NCBI GenBank assembly: GCA_019745505.1
Contig: JAIETE010000030.1
Location: forward strand, 1-64,000
Reading direction: 5' to 3'
DNA from: Candidatus Obscuribacterales bacterium
Lineage (GTDB): Bacteria; Cyanobacteriota; Vampirovibrionia; Obscuribacterales; Obscuribacteraceae
Length of the DNA stretch: 64,000 nt
This document shows positions 1 through 8,499 of the stretch, one piece after another. Both the position numbers and the translations under genes were made by a program. Within the stretch, counting starts at the first letter, position 1, and each line of letters begins with the position of its first letter. A model generated the notes under the pieces. That model ran no database searches, had not been told where the DNA came from, and saw nothing but the letters and a program-made list of their open reading frames with translations.

Positions 1-276
1 GGAATCAAATTCAAGTCTGATCCAGGTCTCTGGGTGACATACACGGCATTGCTATTTTTCTTTCTTGGCTCGATTTTAGTCGCTGTTCCCGATCTTAAGA
101 TCTGGGCGGCCGTTGATCCTGGGGAGGGCGACGCAAGCCAGTGTTGGCTTGGCTTCAGCGGAGTGAAGTCGGCGCGTATCATGCGCGACCATTTGCGGCG
201 AATTGAACAAGCAATGAAAAGTCAGTTCTATGAAGATAAGCCTGAAAGAGGAGTTGTAATGTCTAATGAACGCTGA
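1..276 (+). CDS. Cytochrome c biogenesis protein Ccs1/ResB, C-terminal part
   Basis: The reading frame is open from the first base, so only the C-terminal 91 residues are present and the start lies outside the window. The visible part begins with a DPG-containing stretch followed by a hydrophobic segment (about residues 10-30 of the fragment), typical of the last transmembrane helix of Ccs1/ResB, and ends in a soluble basic tail. Ccs1/ResB works with CcsA in system II cytochrome c maturation, handling apocytochrome and heme on the outer face of the membrane. It overlaps the following ccsA gene by 11 bases, the usual pairing. Identification leans on that neighbour because the fragment is short. 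Confidence 0.75.
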   Translation, partial: GIKFKSDPGLWVTYTALLFFFLGSILVAVPDLKIWAAVDPGEGDASQCWLGFSGVKSARIMRDHLRRIEQAMKSQFYEDKPERGVVMSNER

Positions 277-1258
277 AGCAACCTTTGTGAATGCAGCAGG
301 ATTTTCAAGCCTTTTCGCTTTCTGGATATTTGCGATCGCTTCTGCTTTTCAGTCCAGATTGAGAGCCCTTGGTGCGGCCGGTGTACACTTGCTGATCTTT
401 TGCTTTGTCTGCATCAGCCTCTCTTTGCTGGTCCGGGCTCTGGGAGCGGATCGCTTTCCTGTTGCCAATCTGTACGAGAGTCTGCTGTTTTTTTCCTGGG
501 GATTACTTCTGGCATTTGTACTGCTTCGCAACCAAATCAGCACCCTGTATCTCGGGTGCTTGACCGCGCTCTCGGTTAGCCTTGTATTTTTATACGCTAG
601 CTGGTTGCCGCCCGGATTGCAAGAGGTGAGACCACTTATGCCTGCTCTGGTCAGCTTTTGGAGAGTTATACATGTTCCTCCGCTGATAGTCTCTTACGCA
701 TTCTTTTTAATCAGTGGACTGGTGGCAATCCTGAACTTCTGGAGCGCACGGCGGAGGTTAACCGCTATATGCTGTCTCATGGCTCTGACGCTGTGTGTCG
801 TGAGCGTTTTTCTTGGAACGCTAAAGCTTGCCTCGGCGCAATCGATAAATCTACTATTCTGGTTTGGGCTGACTGTATCTCTTGTTGCGATTACTCTATT
901 CTTTCACATGGAGACTAAGAGTCCACCTGTCGCAACAGAACTTTGTGAAGTGACTGATGCCGTTTGCCAGAAATCCATAACCATCGCTTTTCCTCTTCTA
1001 ACCTTTGGAATTATTACCGGTGCTTTCTGGGCCAATCATGCCTGGGGTGCTTACTGGACCTGGGATCCAAAAGAGTCAATGTCTCTGGCTACATGGTTGA
1101 GCTATGCTGCGTATTTGCATCTTCGCGCCCGTGATGACTGTCGTACCGATTCATTGTCCCTTTGTGCTTTCTTGGGACTGTTGCTGACAATTTTGACCTA
1201 CCTGGGATTTACATTCTTAGGTCTGGGAGGCCTCCACACGTATGGGAATCTCGCATAA
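266..1258 (+). CDS. ccsA: Cytochrome c assembly protein CcsA/ResC
   Basis: This 330-residue polytopic membrane protein carries heme across or along the membrane and ligates it to CXXCH apocytochromes in system II maturation. The diagnostic tryptophan-rich WWD-type signature is seen near residue 260 (WGAYWTWDPKES), flanked by conserved histidines such as the one in WANHAWG. About eight hydrophobic segments are visible. Its start overlaps the end of the Ccs1 fragment, so the two are translationally coupled. The pair fits the window, which encodes at least five c-type cytochromes including an octaheme one. Length matches the family. Confidence 0.93.
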   Translation: MNAEATFVNAAGFSSLFAFWIFAIASAFQSRLRALGAAGVHLLIFCFVCISLSLLVRALGADRFPVANLYESLLFFSWGLLLAFVLLRNQISTLYLGCLTALSVSLVFLYASWLPPGLQEVRPLMPALVSFWRVIHVPPLIVSYAFFLISGLVAILNFWSARRRLTAICCLMALTLCVVSVFLGTLKLASAQSINLLFWFGLTVSLVAITLFFHMETKSPPVATELCEVTDAVCQKSITIAFPLLTFGIITGAFWANHAWGAYWTWDPKESMSLATWLSYAAYLHLRARDDCRTDSLSLCAFLGLLLTILTYLGFTFLGLGGLHTYGNLA

Positions 1259-1366
1259 GCGATCCCGCAATTGCAGGGCGATCACCTGCAGGTTCTCATG
1301 CCCGGGATCGATACAGCAATCGCAAACATTTCGTTAACGTGGCTGGTGACACATAAGGATATAACA

Positions 1367-1507
1367 ATGATTCGAACCAAAAGCCAATCCATGAGAACGT
1401 CATCCTCAGCGAAGCTCTCGACCATGAGGGGAAATGAGAAGGTCTTAATTAAGCCTTTGTCTCGCGCTACGCTCAAGCGCCCAAGACAGAGGGCGCGATT
1501 CAAATAG
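1367..1507 (+). CDS. Possible small basic peptide upstream of a SPASM enzyme
   Basis: A 46-codon ORF starts at an ATG preceded by an AAGGAT-like ribosome site and ends 23 bases before the radical SAM/SPASM gene. The peptide is rich in Arg, Lys, Ser and Thr, has no Cys and almost no acidic residue. A longer version from 1271 exists in the same frame but lacks a clear ribosome site. SPASM enzymes often modify short peptides encoded next to them, so this could be a substrate, but the sequence resembles no precursor family known to me. It may be a chance ORF in the leader. Confidence 0.3.
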   Translation: MIRTKSQSMRTSSSAKLSTMRGNEKVLIKPLSRATLKRPRQRARFK

Positions 1508-1530
1508 AAATTGAATTCTGAGGCAATTCA

Positions 1531-2928
1531 GTGTTGAGGCTTAGCAGGTTCACATTTTTGGTTGCCGTCAATGGTGTCAGCGAAAACTGGCTGATCTACA
1601 ACGCTCTTACCGATATGGGCGTTCTGGTCGATTCATCCATTGCCAGACCTATTTCTGGGGCGCTTAAGCGCGGACCTGGAAGGAAGCCCTTCTGGAGGTA
1701 TGAGAAAAATACCGGCTCTGAGGCTCGACTGCAAAGAGTCGCCGACTCCCTGCCGGCTGCGATCACGGCAGAGCTCAGAAGACTGGCAATTCTGGTGGAT
1801 CCGATCAAGGAAGAATTGTGTATCGATAGCATTGTTCAAGATTTCCTGCAACCCTCCTGCCTGAAATTGACGATTGCTTATACCGCTCGCTGCCAAATGG
1901 CTTGCGGTTATTGTTTTCAGTCCGGGCGAGATAAATCCAGGCACCACGACCAGAACTTGATAGATGAAACCATTGCGTGGGCAGAGACATACATAAGAGA
2001 TCATGGGTTGCATGCGCTTCATCTCGGTTTGTTTGGCGGCGAGCCGCTAGCGGATTACCGGATTGGCCTTGCTTATGCACGGGGGTTCAAGCAACTCACT
2101 GATCGTTTGTCTATACCATTGGAGATCAGTCTGACCACAAATGGGCTGAATCTCTCCAACGAAATTCTCACACAATTGCGCAGCTGCGGGCTGACGTATG
2201 TGCGAGTCACGTTAGACGGGCCTCCATCAATTCACGATCTGAGGCGCCCAACCAATTCGGGCGGAGGGTCTTTCGATCGTATACTGGCAAATCTCAAGAA
2301 GTCCAGGCAAATAGATGGCTTTGGAATTGGAGTTGCCGTCAATGTGGATGAAACAACTTCACGCTCCATTGGCACTTTGCTGGAGGTCTTGCATGAAGCT
2401 GAACTCAAGGAAGACGTAGAAATCATACTTGAGCCGGTAATGCCGCAATTTTCAAAAGATGCCAGCGAACGGTATGATTCCGCCGGACAATTGCGATATC
2501 TTGCAGATGCCTTTCATCAGGTAGTTGAGAAGCAATTTGCAAGCCCTCTTCTTCCTGGCATGTGCGGCAGCTGCAATGTAATTCAGAAGAACTGCTTTGT
2601 AGTAGATTGGAATGGTGACTTGTTTCGTTGCAGCTTTACTATGCTTGAAAAAGGCATGTCCTGCGGCAGCGTTTGCGATGGATTCGGCGTTAGCGCGCTC
2701 ACTGCAGCTGGCAATCTCCAGAATAATTTCGATCGTGCATCTGAAGTTTTAAATTCGTGCCAGGAAAGGCAGTGCCCATATCTATCGCTTTGTGGAGGTG
2801 GTTGCCGCTTTCAGTCCTGGCTTGCAGATGGAGACTGGGCTGCACCAAGCTGCCCGGAGAAGCTCTTTAACGAAATAGCTGCCGATGCATTTGCGCATTC
2901 TTTCGACTTAAAAACTCGCAGGCGTTAA
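1531..2928 (+). CDS. Radical SAM/SPASM domain protein, peptide-maturase type
   Basis: This 465-residue protein has an N-terminal region (about 1-95) with the NWLIYNALT pattern found in front of peptide-modifying radical SAM enzymes. It is followed by a radical SAM domain with the CxxxCxxC cluster site (CQMACGYC, about residue 124) and a GGEPL glycine-rich motif. A C-terminal SPASM region holds many cysteines (CGSC, CP..SLCGGGC), predicting one or two auxiliary [4Fe-4S] clusters. The start is GTG with an upstream GAGG; a TTG follows directly. Known relatives modify ribosomal peptides or enzyme subunits. Here the substrate is unknown; a small basic ORF sits directly upstream and no other candidate is visible. 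Confidence 0.85.
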   Translation: MLRLSRFTFLVAVNGVSENWLIYNALTDMGVLVDSSIARPISGALKRGPGRKPFWRYEKNTGSEARLQRVADSLPAAITAELRRLAILVDPIKEELCIDSIVQDFLQPSCLKLTIAYTARCQMACGYCFQSGRDKSRHHDQNLIDETIAWAETYIRDHGLHALHLGLFGGEPLADYRIGLAYARGFKQLTDRLSIPLEISLTTNGLNLSNEILTQLRSCGLTYVRVTLDGPPSIHDLRRPTNSGGGSFDRILANLKKSRQIDGFGIGVAVNVDETTSRSIGTLLEVLHEAELKEDVEIILEPVMPQFSKDASERYDSAGQLRYLADAFHQVVEKQFASPLLPGMCGSCNVIQKNCFVVDWNGDLFRCSFTMLEKGMSCGSVCDGFGVSALTAAGNLQNNFDRASEVLNSCQERQCPYLSLCGGGCRFQSWLADGDWAAPSCPEKLFNEIAADAFAHSFDLKTRRR

Positions 2929-3014
2929 CGATGTCGGCAGTCTGCGAGCAATTTGCCGCCGAAACAAGGCTAACTATGAATGCATGCTCGTTTTGTTTTG
3001 ATCGCTGGAAATAT

Positions 3015-3239
3015 CTATGTTGAAACTACTGGCCCTTTAGCGAAGAACTCTTGAAGATCCTTAATTAGGTCGTCGAGAGCGTCGATATGGCACATACCCT
3101 CACAAATCGTCAGCTCACAGTCATGAACGCTTTCGTCGCATTCGGATGAAACGTCGACTCCGTGTTTTAAGAACACTTCAATAGCATCCGGTCTTTCGTC
3201 GAGAATCGCTTTCAATGTCGTATTTTCGGTGATATTCAT
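3015..3239 (-). CDS. Small DUF1858/ScdA_N-like protein with four cysteines
   Basis: The 74-residue protein starts at an ATG with a strong GGAGGAA ribosome site; a longer upstream extension in the same frame overlaps the rrf2 gene and is rejected. The pattern of a DERPDAIEVFLKHGVDV-type helix pair resembles DUF1858 or the ScdA N-terminal domain, small helical modules often found with hybrid-cluster, NnrS and RIC proteins of NO stress. Cysteines lie at about 34, 41, 46 and 50. It follows the Rrf2 regulator in the same direction with a 76-base gap and probably shares its transcript. A metal or Fe-S related role is inference. Confidence 0.7.
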   Translation of the reverse strand: MNITENTTLKAILDERPDAIEVFLKHGVDVSSECDESVHDCELTICEGMCHIDALDDLIKDLQEFFAKGPVVST

Positions 3240-3315
3240 GACTACTTCCTCCTTCGATTGACAGTGGAATGAGACCGGCTGCAGTTGAGAATCGTCACCC
3301 GGCAGAACCCGAAGC

Positions 3316-3786
3316 TTAACGACCTTTCTTTTTTGCCGGCGTGTTTTTTTTCTTCCTTTTGTCCTGACGCGGAAATGTATAGATGTTATCCGCATTAGGG
3401 CCAGCAAGTAAGTCGGAAATTCTGGTATCTCCAAAGGCTCGCTCGACCAGCGCCGTTGCTTCGTCCAATCGGCGGTGAAGAGGGCACAGCTTAGTTGCGT
3501 GAGCATCCAAATCCAAAGGGCACTCGCGAATGCGTTCTATTGGGTCTACCGCATTAACAACGTCAAGAACAGTTAGTTTGCTGGCAGCGATTTTAAGTGT
3601 AAAACCTCCTCCCAGTCCTCTTTGTGATTGAACAATCGATGATCTTGAAAGAAGTTGAAGTACTTTCGCTAAATATGCATTCGGGATTTTGGTAGCTTGA
3701 GAGATCTGTTCTGTGGTTTGTCCACCGGTATTTTCTGCAAGGAAAACAGCTGCTCGCAATGCATACTCTGCTGTTTGTGAAATCAT
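3316..3786 (-). CDS. Rrf2-family transcriptional regulator, NsrR-like
   Basis: This 156-residue protein begins with MISQTAEYALRA, the standard Rrf2 N-terminus. A winged helix follows (about 20-70), with a recognition region at residues 30-60 and a wing around RGLGGGF. Two cysteines (in ECPL and LCPLH) are placed where Rrf2 regulators of the NsrR/IscR group bind an iron-sulfur cluster, but the usual third cysteine is not seen. A Lys-rich tail ends the protein. It is divergent from the qNOR at 3995, with 208 bases between the starts, so it most likely controls that gene in response to NO or Fe-S state. A second homologue is at 53416-53844. Confidence 0.88.
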   Translation of the reverse strand: MISQTAEYALRAAVFLAENTGGQTTEQISQATKIPNAYLAKVLQLLSRSSIVQSQRGLGGGFTLKIAASKLTVLDVVNAVDPIERIRECPLDLDAHATKLCPLHRRLDEATALVERAFGDTRISDLLAGPNADNIYTFPRQDKRKKKNTPAKKKGR

Positions 3787-3846
3787 TTCTACAACCTTCT
3801 GGATATTAGGATATTGAAATCCAGTTTAGCCCTTGATACGATAAAC

Positions 3847-3920
3847 GTCAAATTCGGACCGGCGATTCGACTCTGTATTTGTATGTCAAAAATGAACACC
3901 GGTTGGGAACAAAATGGGAC
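3847..3920 (+). promoter_or_regulatory. Conserved qNOR upstream region, candidate NO-responsive control
   Basis: Two blocks are kept in both qNOR copies although the surrounding sequence has diverged. One begins GTCAAATTCGGA and ends GATTC; the other contains AAAATGAACAC and GGTTG followed by GAACAAA. The first block starts exactly 148 bases before the ATG in both copies (3847 and 21204). Retention at fixed distance suggests binding sites or promoter elements, possibly for the divergent Rrf2 regulator. No textbook FNR or NsrR consensus is present. Confidence 0.45.
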
Positions 3921-3994
3921 CACAAGCGCCCTGTCTTAATGTGTCGCGAGCGGTCGAAAGGGTAAGCAGAGGCTTATATTAGAGGATTGCATTT

Positions 3995-6295
3995 ATGACT
4001 TACTCTAGATTGTGGATTGGTTTCGCCCTGGTGGTTGGACTTTCCTTCCTGGTTTTGGGCTACTTTGGCTATGAAATTTACATGCAGGCTCCACCGGTGC
4101 CGGAGCAGATCCGCTCGCAAGATGGGAAAGTTCTCTTTACCGCCGACGATATAAAAGAAGGACAGAGTGTCTGGCAATCCATTGGTGGGCAAGAGGTCGG
4201 ATCTGTTTGGGGGCATGGAGCGTATGTTGCTCCCGATTGGTCGGCAGATTTCTTGCATAGAGAGCTTGTCATAATTCTCGATCGCTGGGCGCAAAAAGAA
4301 GGTGCAGAAGACTTCTCGAAGTTGGAGCCGGAAAAGCAAGCAGCTTTAAAGGAGCGGCTAAAGAGCCTGATTCGAACAAATAGATTCGAGCAGTCCAATA
4401 AAGTGCTAACGATCAGTGCGGATGAGTCGGCTGCCATTGAGGAGGTTGGCAAGCATTACTCGGCGCTGTTTTCAGGCGATGCGTCCATGGATAAGCTGCG
4501 CGATGCCTATGCGCTGCAGCCGCACGCCGTGAAAGATTCTGCAAGAATGAAACAAATGATCGGATTCTTTTATTGGACCGCCTGGGCTTGCAGCACGAAC
4601 AGGCCGGGAAGTGAAATCACCTACACCAATAACTGGCCGGCGGAATCACTGATTGGCAACGCGCCGACTGGGGCGATAGTTGTTTGGTCTGTTTTGAGCT
4701 TTGTGTTCTTACTGGCAGGCATTGGCGCTCTGGCGTGGTATTTCGCTGCAGAGCGCGGGCGGGAAGTTGCACACAGTCATGAGATTCCATCTAACGATCC
4801 GCTATTGGGATTGACTCCTACGCCTTCCATGCAAGCTACTCTCAAATATTTTTGGATTGCCGGCGCATTGCTGGTTGTTCAAGTCGGCCTTGGTGCGTTA
4901 ACGGCGCACTACGGTGTGGAAGGTTCTGGGTTCTACGGCATTCCGCTTGCTCAATGGTTGCCATATGCTGTGACGCGGACCTGGCATACACAACTGGGCA
5001 TATTCTGGATTGCAACAACCTGGCTGGCGACAGGATTGTTTATCGCTCCTGCCGTATCCGGCTATGAACCTAAGTTTCAACGTGCAGGCGTGAATTTGCT
5101 TTTTGCCTGCTTGCTTGTCATCGTTGTGGGCTCAATGGCAGGAGAGTGGATGGGGGTTCAGCAGAAATTAGGACTGGATGCCAATTTCTGGTTTGGCCAT
5201 CAAGGGTATGAGTATGTCGACTTAGGACGATTCTGGCAGATCTTTTTGTTTGCCGGTCTGTTTATCTGGTTAGGGCTTATGGCAAGATCGCTCATGCCTG
5301 CATTTAAACGTCCTGAAGAAAACAAAAGTCTTCTGTCATTGTTTTTGATTGCCTCCATCGCAATTGCTGCATTCTATGGAGCTGGCCTGATGTATGGCCG
5401 GCATACGAATCTTGCTATTGCAGAATACTGGCGATGGTGGGTAGTACACCTCTGGGTGGAGGGATTCTTCGAGGTATTCGCAACAGTTGTAATCGCGTTT
5501 TTGTTTACGCGAATGGGATTGCTGGCTCATCGAACAGCGACAGCCAGTGTGCTTTTCTCAACGATCATCTTTCTTGCTGGCGGCATTATCGGAACGATGC
5601 ACCATCTCTACTTCACTGGAACTCCGACACCGGTTTTGGCCTGGGGAGCTACCTTTAGTGCATTGGAAGTGGTGCCGCTCACTCTAATTGGATTTGAAGC
5701 TTACGGCAATCTCACTTTGAGCAAGGCGCAACCATGGGTGAGGGCCTATCGCTGGCCGATTTACTTCTTTGTTGCAGTAGCTTTCTGGAATATGGTCGGC
5801 GCCGGACTGTTCGGTTTTTTGATCAATCCACCAATCGCTTTGTATTACATGCAGGGATTGAATACCACACCAGTACACGGTCATACTGCGCTTTTCGGCG
5901 TGTACGGCATGCTGGCAATCGGCTTGATGCTCTTTTGTCTCAAAGGGCTGGCGACCCGAAATTTGTGGAAACCTGGTGCTGTGCGTTTTGCTTTCTGGTC
6001 GATCAATATCGGTCTGGGCCTCATGGTTCTTATCAGTCTTTTGCCGGTTGGTTTATTGCAAACATGGGCGAGCGTAGAGCATGGACTGTGGTACGCGCGC
6101 TCCGCTGAGTTCTTGCAGACTCCCACTATGAATGTCCTGAGATGGCTGAGAGTAGTCGGAGATACAATATTTGCAATCGGTGTTTTCGCACTGGGTTGGT
6201 TCGTCCTGGGACTAAAGACGGGCTGGTCCATTTCCGGGCAAGTTGATCCTGATATGCCAGTACGTCAGCCGGTGGCATCCGCGAGGTCGGATTAG
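3995..6295 (+). CDS. norZ: Quinol-dependent nitric oxide reductase, copy 1
   Basis: This 766-residue membrane enzyme reduces two NO to N2O with quinol electrons. It has the N-terminal helix plus large periplasmic domain (about 30-200) that marks qNOR, then twelve or so helices of the heme-copper oxidase superfamily. Active-site residues are all present: the FeB ligands of HLWVE (H485, E489) and the HH pair (H536, H537), the buried Glu of ALEVVP (E558), and the heme histidines of VHGH. The quinol-site set of Geobacillus qNOR (H328, E332, F336, D746) corresponds to H305, E309, F313 and D723 here and is complete. It is divergent from an Rrf2 regulator. A nearly identical paralogue sits at 21352. 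Confidence 0.96.
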   Translation: MTYSRLWIGFALVVGLSFLVLGYFGYEIYMQAPPVPEQIRSQDGKVLFTADDIKEGQSVWQSIGGQEVGSVWGHGAYVAPDWSADFLHRELVIILDRWAQKEGAEDFSKLEPEKQAALKERLKSLIRTNRFEQSNKVLTISADESAAIEEVGKHYSALFSGDASMDKLRDAYALQPHAVKDSARMKQMIGFFYWTAWACSTNRPGSEITYTNNWPAESLIGNAPTGAIVVWSVLSFVFLLAGIGALAWYFAAERGREVAHSHEIPSNDPLLGLTPTPSMQATLKYFWIAGALLVVQVGLGALTAHYGVEGSGFYGIPLAQWLPYAVTRTWHTQLGIFWIATTWLATGLFIAPAVSGYEPKFQRAGVNLLFACLLVIVVGSMAGEWMGVQQKLGLDANFWFGHQGYEYVDLGRFWQIFLFAGLFIWLGLMARSLMPAFKRPEENKSLLSLFLIASIAIAAFYGAGLMYGRHTNLAIAEYWRWWVVHLWVEGFFEVFATVVIAFLFTRMGLLAHRTATASVLFSTIIFLAGGIIGTMHHLYFTGTPTPVLAWGATFSALEVVPLTLIGFEAYGNLTLSKAQPWVRAYRWPIYFFVAVAFWNMVGAGLFGFLINPPIALYYMQGLNTTPVHGHTALFGVYGMLAIGLMLFCLKGLATRNLWKPGAVRFAFWSINIGLGLMVLISLLPVGLLQTWASVEHGLWYARSAEFLQTPTMNVLRWLRVVGDTIFAIGVFALGWFVLGLKTGWSISGQVDPDMPVRQPVASARSD

Positions 6296-6597
6296 AAAAG
6301 TTCTTCTCTAGCATCAGCACAAATGGCGGCCATGAAGTATTTAATTGCGCCCCAGAACCAGAGCACTACACCAGCTCCCACGAGCAGCAGGCTTTCTCTG
6401 GCCGCTGCCGGTACTTCGAAAGCTGCCGAAAAAGAGAAGTAACAATAAAGAATGATTCCCAGCACGGCTACAGCGCATCCGGTGATGATGAGACGCTTGC
6501 CTGCCTGCATTGACTTCACGGAATCAAGTTGCTCGTCGGCAAGTTTCTCACCGGCAACAGAGTTACCATAATTTGCATTGAAATCACTTGCGACCAT
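6292..6597 (-). CDS. Small membrane protein after a TDT transporter
   Basis: The 101-residue protein starts at ATG sharing one base with the TGA of the transporter gene (TGATG), a sign of coupled translation. Two hydrophobic segments (about 36-58 and 69-92) follow a soluble N-terminus. No family is recognised. Its 3' end overlaps the convergent qNOR stop by four bases. A decayed piece of the same gene lies behind the second qNOR copy at 23650-23778, which supports that it is a real gene that travelled with the duplication. Longer versions of the ORF simply read into the transporter gene. Confidence 0.7.
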   Translation of the reverse strand: MVASDFNANYGNSVAGEKLADEQLDSVKSMQAGKRLIITGCAVAVLGIILYCYFSFSAAFEVPAAARESLLLVGAGVVLWFWGAIKYFMAAICADAREELF

Positions 6598-7772
6598 CAG
6601 GGATTCTCCTTTTTTTGATTGTATTGGTGTTGACTTGACCGCCAGGCTGTCGAAACAAAGAAAAGGCACGCAAAGAGCGGGCGTTTTGCCATACTCAAGA
6701 AGGTAACGAGCCAGGCAATCAGACCGATGACGATAAATACCCTGGCCAGGTTGCTCAGCACAGGAATGTTGAGCAGGATGCTTAATTTCAATGTGCAGAC
6801 CGAATACATTCCCAGTGGAAAGACCAGGCCCCAGTAAAGTGGATCGTAACTGAATTTCAAGCGCTTCACGCCGTGGCGCCATACACCAAGCGCAAAGAGC
6901 ATAGGAATCCACCACGATGCAGTCGCCCAGTACATGGTGGTCAGACCTTTAACAAACGGCATAATCTGACAGACAGGCTCCACGGCTTCAAAAGTCTTTC
7001 CCAGTTCGCAACCGGCAAGAGTAGTAATGGCCATGGCCCCCATATTGATCCAGTAGGGAGGAATCAAGTCTGTTGGCTCAAAACTGAAGAACATATATCT
7101 GTAGACAATCAAAGAAATGAGCCAGATATAGAGCATTCCGCCAAACAGCCAGAATGACAGATTGAAAAGAGCAAGTACGTCGCCTGTCAGAAAGTGCGGG
7201 TTAATCTGGCAGCCCAAAACACAAATCGATTCTGTGGCGACCACCGAGACCAGCCAGCCACCGTTAATGCCAGTCTCAATGGAGGGTTTGTCTTTTTTTA
7301 CTATGAGCAGCACGAAAATGCCGTAGGTGGTCACCAGCCAGAGGACAAGACCGATCCAGAATAGAACTTCCGCCAGTTGCCAGTTGTGGAAAAGCAGATT
7401 GATTTGTGTCCCGAGCACGTTGGTGGCGGCAATTACAGTGAAGAATCCGAAGGCTCGCTTGTGCGACGACCAGTCCTCGGTGAACCTGGACTGAAAGACA
7501 ATCGCCCTAATTGCGTAAAGAAGGCAAAGCGAAAAGTAGGCGAGAATGTTGACGGCAAACAGTATGAATGCCAGATCCTTGAGTTTGAATAAATAGCAGC
7601 CTGTAGAGACTATTCCTGTGGCCATCACAAGAGCGAAGTAAGCAGGATGCAATTCTTCCACTCGCTTGGCCAGCTTTGCGCTCGCCCAGGCGCTCAAGCT
7701 GTTTTCCCTGGGAAAACAGCCTATTGGAAGCTTAGAGTATGCTGCATCGTTCATGATACCAGCATCTCGCAC
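6597..7772 (-). CDS. TDT/SLAC1-family transporter (TehA-like)
   Basis: The 391-residue protein has about ten hydrophobic segments and the family hallmark HPAYFALVMATGIVS near residue 42. Family members are anion channels or exporters (C4-dicarboxylate Mae1, tellurite-resistance TehA, plant SLAC1 for chloride and nitrate). Here it lies between a qNOR and a NarXL-like two-component system, so nitrate, nitrite or another anion is a possible cargo, by inference. The GTG at 7772 and the ATG at 7754 are both possible starts and neither has a strong ribosome site. The next gene starts inside its stop codon. Confidence 0.88.
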   Translation of the reverse strand: MRDAGIMNDAAYSKLPIGCFPRENSLSAWASAKLAKRVEELHPAYFALVMATGIVSTGCYLFKLKDLAFILFAVNILAYFSLCLLYAIRAIVFQSRFTEDWSSHKRAFGFFTVIAATNVLGTQINLLFHNWQLAEVLFWIGLVLWLVTTYGIFVLLIVKKDKPSIETGINGGWLVSVVATESICVLGCQINPHFLTGDVLALFNLSFWLFGGMLYIWLISLIVYRYMFFSFEPTDLIPPYWINMGAMAITTLAGCELGKTFEAVEPVCQIMPFVKGLTTMYWATASWWIPMLFALGVWRHGVKRLKFSYDPLYWGLVFPLGMYSVCTLKLSILLNIPVLSNLARVFIVIGLIAWLVTFLSMAKRPLFACLFFVSTAWRSSQHQYNQKKENP

Positions 7773-7810
7773 CCTACCCTGTGGCGCTATCGGCGAAAGT
7801 AGCGGATATT

Positions 7811-7851
7811 TGTAGGACTTTCGGAGGGGCTCTGTCGGATTTTGTCCTACA
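7811..7851. promoter_or_regulatory. Inverted repeat between response regulator and TDT gene
   Basis: Arms TGTAGGAC and GTCCTACA, perfect over eight bases, are separated by 25 bases in the short gap between the end of the response regulator gene and the start of the transporter gene. There is no T-run, so a simple terminator is less likely than an operator for the transporter gene. The neighbouring NarL-type regulator is the obvious candidate binder, but the sequence is not a classical NarL heptamer pair. Confidence 0.35.
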
Positions 7852-7868
7852 TAAATTCTTGCCGCTTG

Positions 7869-8498
7869 TCAGTCGACCAGCCCATGCTGCATGCCATAGC
7901 GCATCAGTTGCGCATTGGAACTCAAGCCCATTTTCTCCAGAATGCGAACCCTGTATGTGCTTACAGTCTTGACGCTAACCTGAAGCATACCGGCTATTTC
8001 GGAAACCGAATGCCCCCTGGCAATCAGAATGAAAACCTCGTGTTCTCTTGTGGACAGCGCCTCGTGCGGATGCTCGCAATTGCCGAGCGATAGATATTCC
8101 GCTAAGTTGGCGGCAATGCACTGGCTCATATATTTTCTTCCCGCGATCACTTCCTTGATGCCGGCGATCAGTTCGTCTGGAGTGTGCTCCTTGGTTAGAT
8201 AAGCAGATGCTCCTGCTCTCAATGCTTTGACAATGAATTGCTTTTCGCTGTACATGCTGAGAATCATTACCGGTGTTCGCGGAGCCTGTCGTTTTAGATC
8301 CGGCAATATATTCAGGCTCATTTGACCGCCCATGGCAATATCGAGAATGATGAGGTCCCAGTTGCCAGCGCGCACTTTCTCAATCACTTCGCTGCATGAG
8401 GCAGCCTCATCCACGATTGAATCCGCGAATTCCTCATCGATTATGTGTTTCAAACCGGAGCGAAACATTGCATGATCGTCAGCCAGCAAGATGTGCAT
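7869..8498 (-). CDS. NarL/FixJ-type response regulator
   Basis: The 209-residue protein has an N-terminal receiver domain (MHILLADDH acidic pocket; phospho-acceptor Asp in LIILDIAM near residue 54; Lys in YLTKEHTP) and a C-terminal LuxR-type helix-turn-helix (about 145-205, LSTREHEVFILIARG through VKTVSTYRVRILEKM). The ATG at 8498, two bases after the kinase stop, gives the canonical receiver start; an upstream GTG at 8528 lies inside the kinase gene and is less likely. It is the partner of the kinase at 8500-10257. Targets are not proven; the nearby transporter, qNOR and nar genes are plausible. Confidence 0.92.
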   Translation of the reverse strand: MHILLADDHAMFRSGLKHIIDEEFADSIVDEAASCSEVIEKVRAGNWDLIILDIAMGGQMSLNILPDLKRQAPRTPVMILSMYSEKQFIVKALRAGASAYLTKEHTPDELIAGIKEVIAGRKYMSQCIAANLAEYLSLGNCEHPHEALSTREHEVFILIARGHSVSEIAGMLQVSVKTVSTYRVRILEKMGLSSNAQLMRYGMQHGLVD

Positions 8499-8499
8499 A

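Larger units (their letters stand above)
3750..6420 (+). repeat. Segmental duplication, source copy (qNOR with both flanks)
   Basis: This segment matches 21105-23778 in order and spacing. It runs from the first codons of the Rrf2 gene through the promoter and the whole qNOR gene into the last third of the small membrane protein gene at 6292-6597. In this copy both neighbours are intact, while the other copy holds only damaged fragments, so this locus is taken as the source. Identity is highest in the middle and 3' part of the qNOR gene and lower at the 5' end and in the flanks. Confidence 0.85.

Noticed and set aside
1360-1400. GGTTCGAATC on the minus strand, as in a tRNA T-arm
   Set aside because: The flanking bases do not form a T-stem, and no acceptor or anticodon stem can be drawn.
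3240-3506. Long N-terminal extension of the small cysteine protein
   Set aside because: It overlaps the Rrf2 gene, while the inner ATG has a strong ribosome site and gives the family-like start.
6598-6915. Long upstream extension of the small membrane protein frame
   Set aside because: It lies fully inside the TDT transporter gene in another frame; the ATG overlapping the transporter stop is the natural start.
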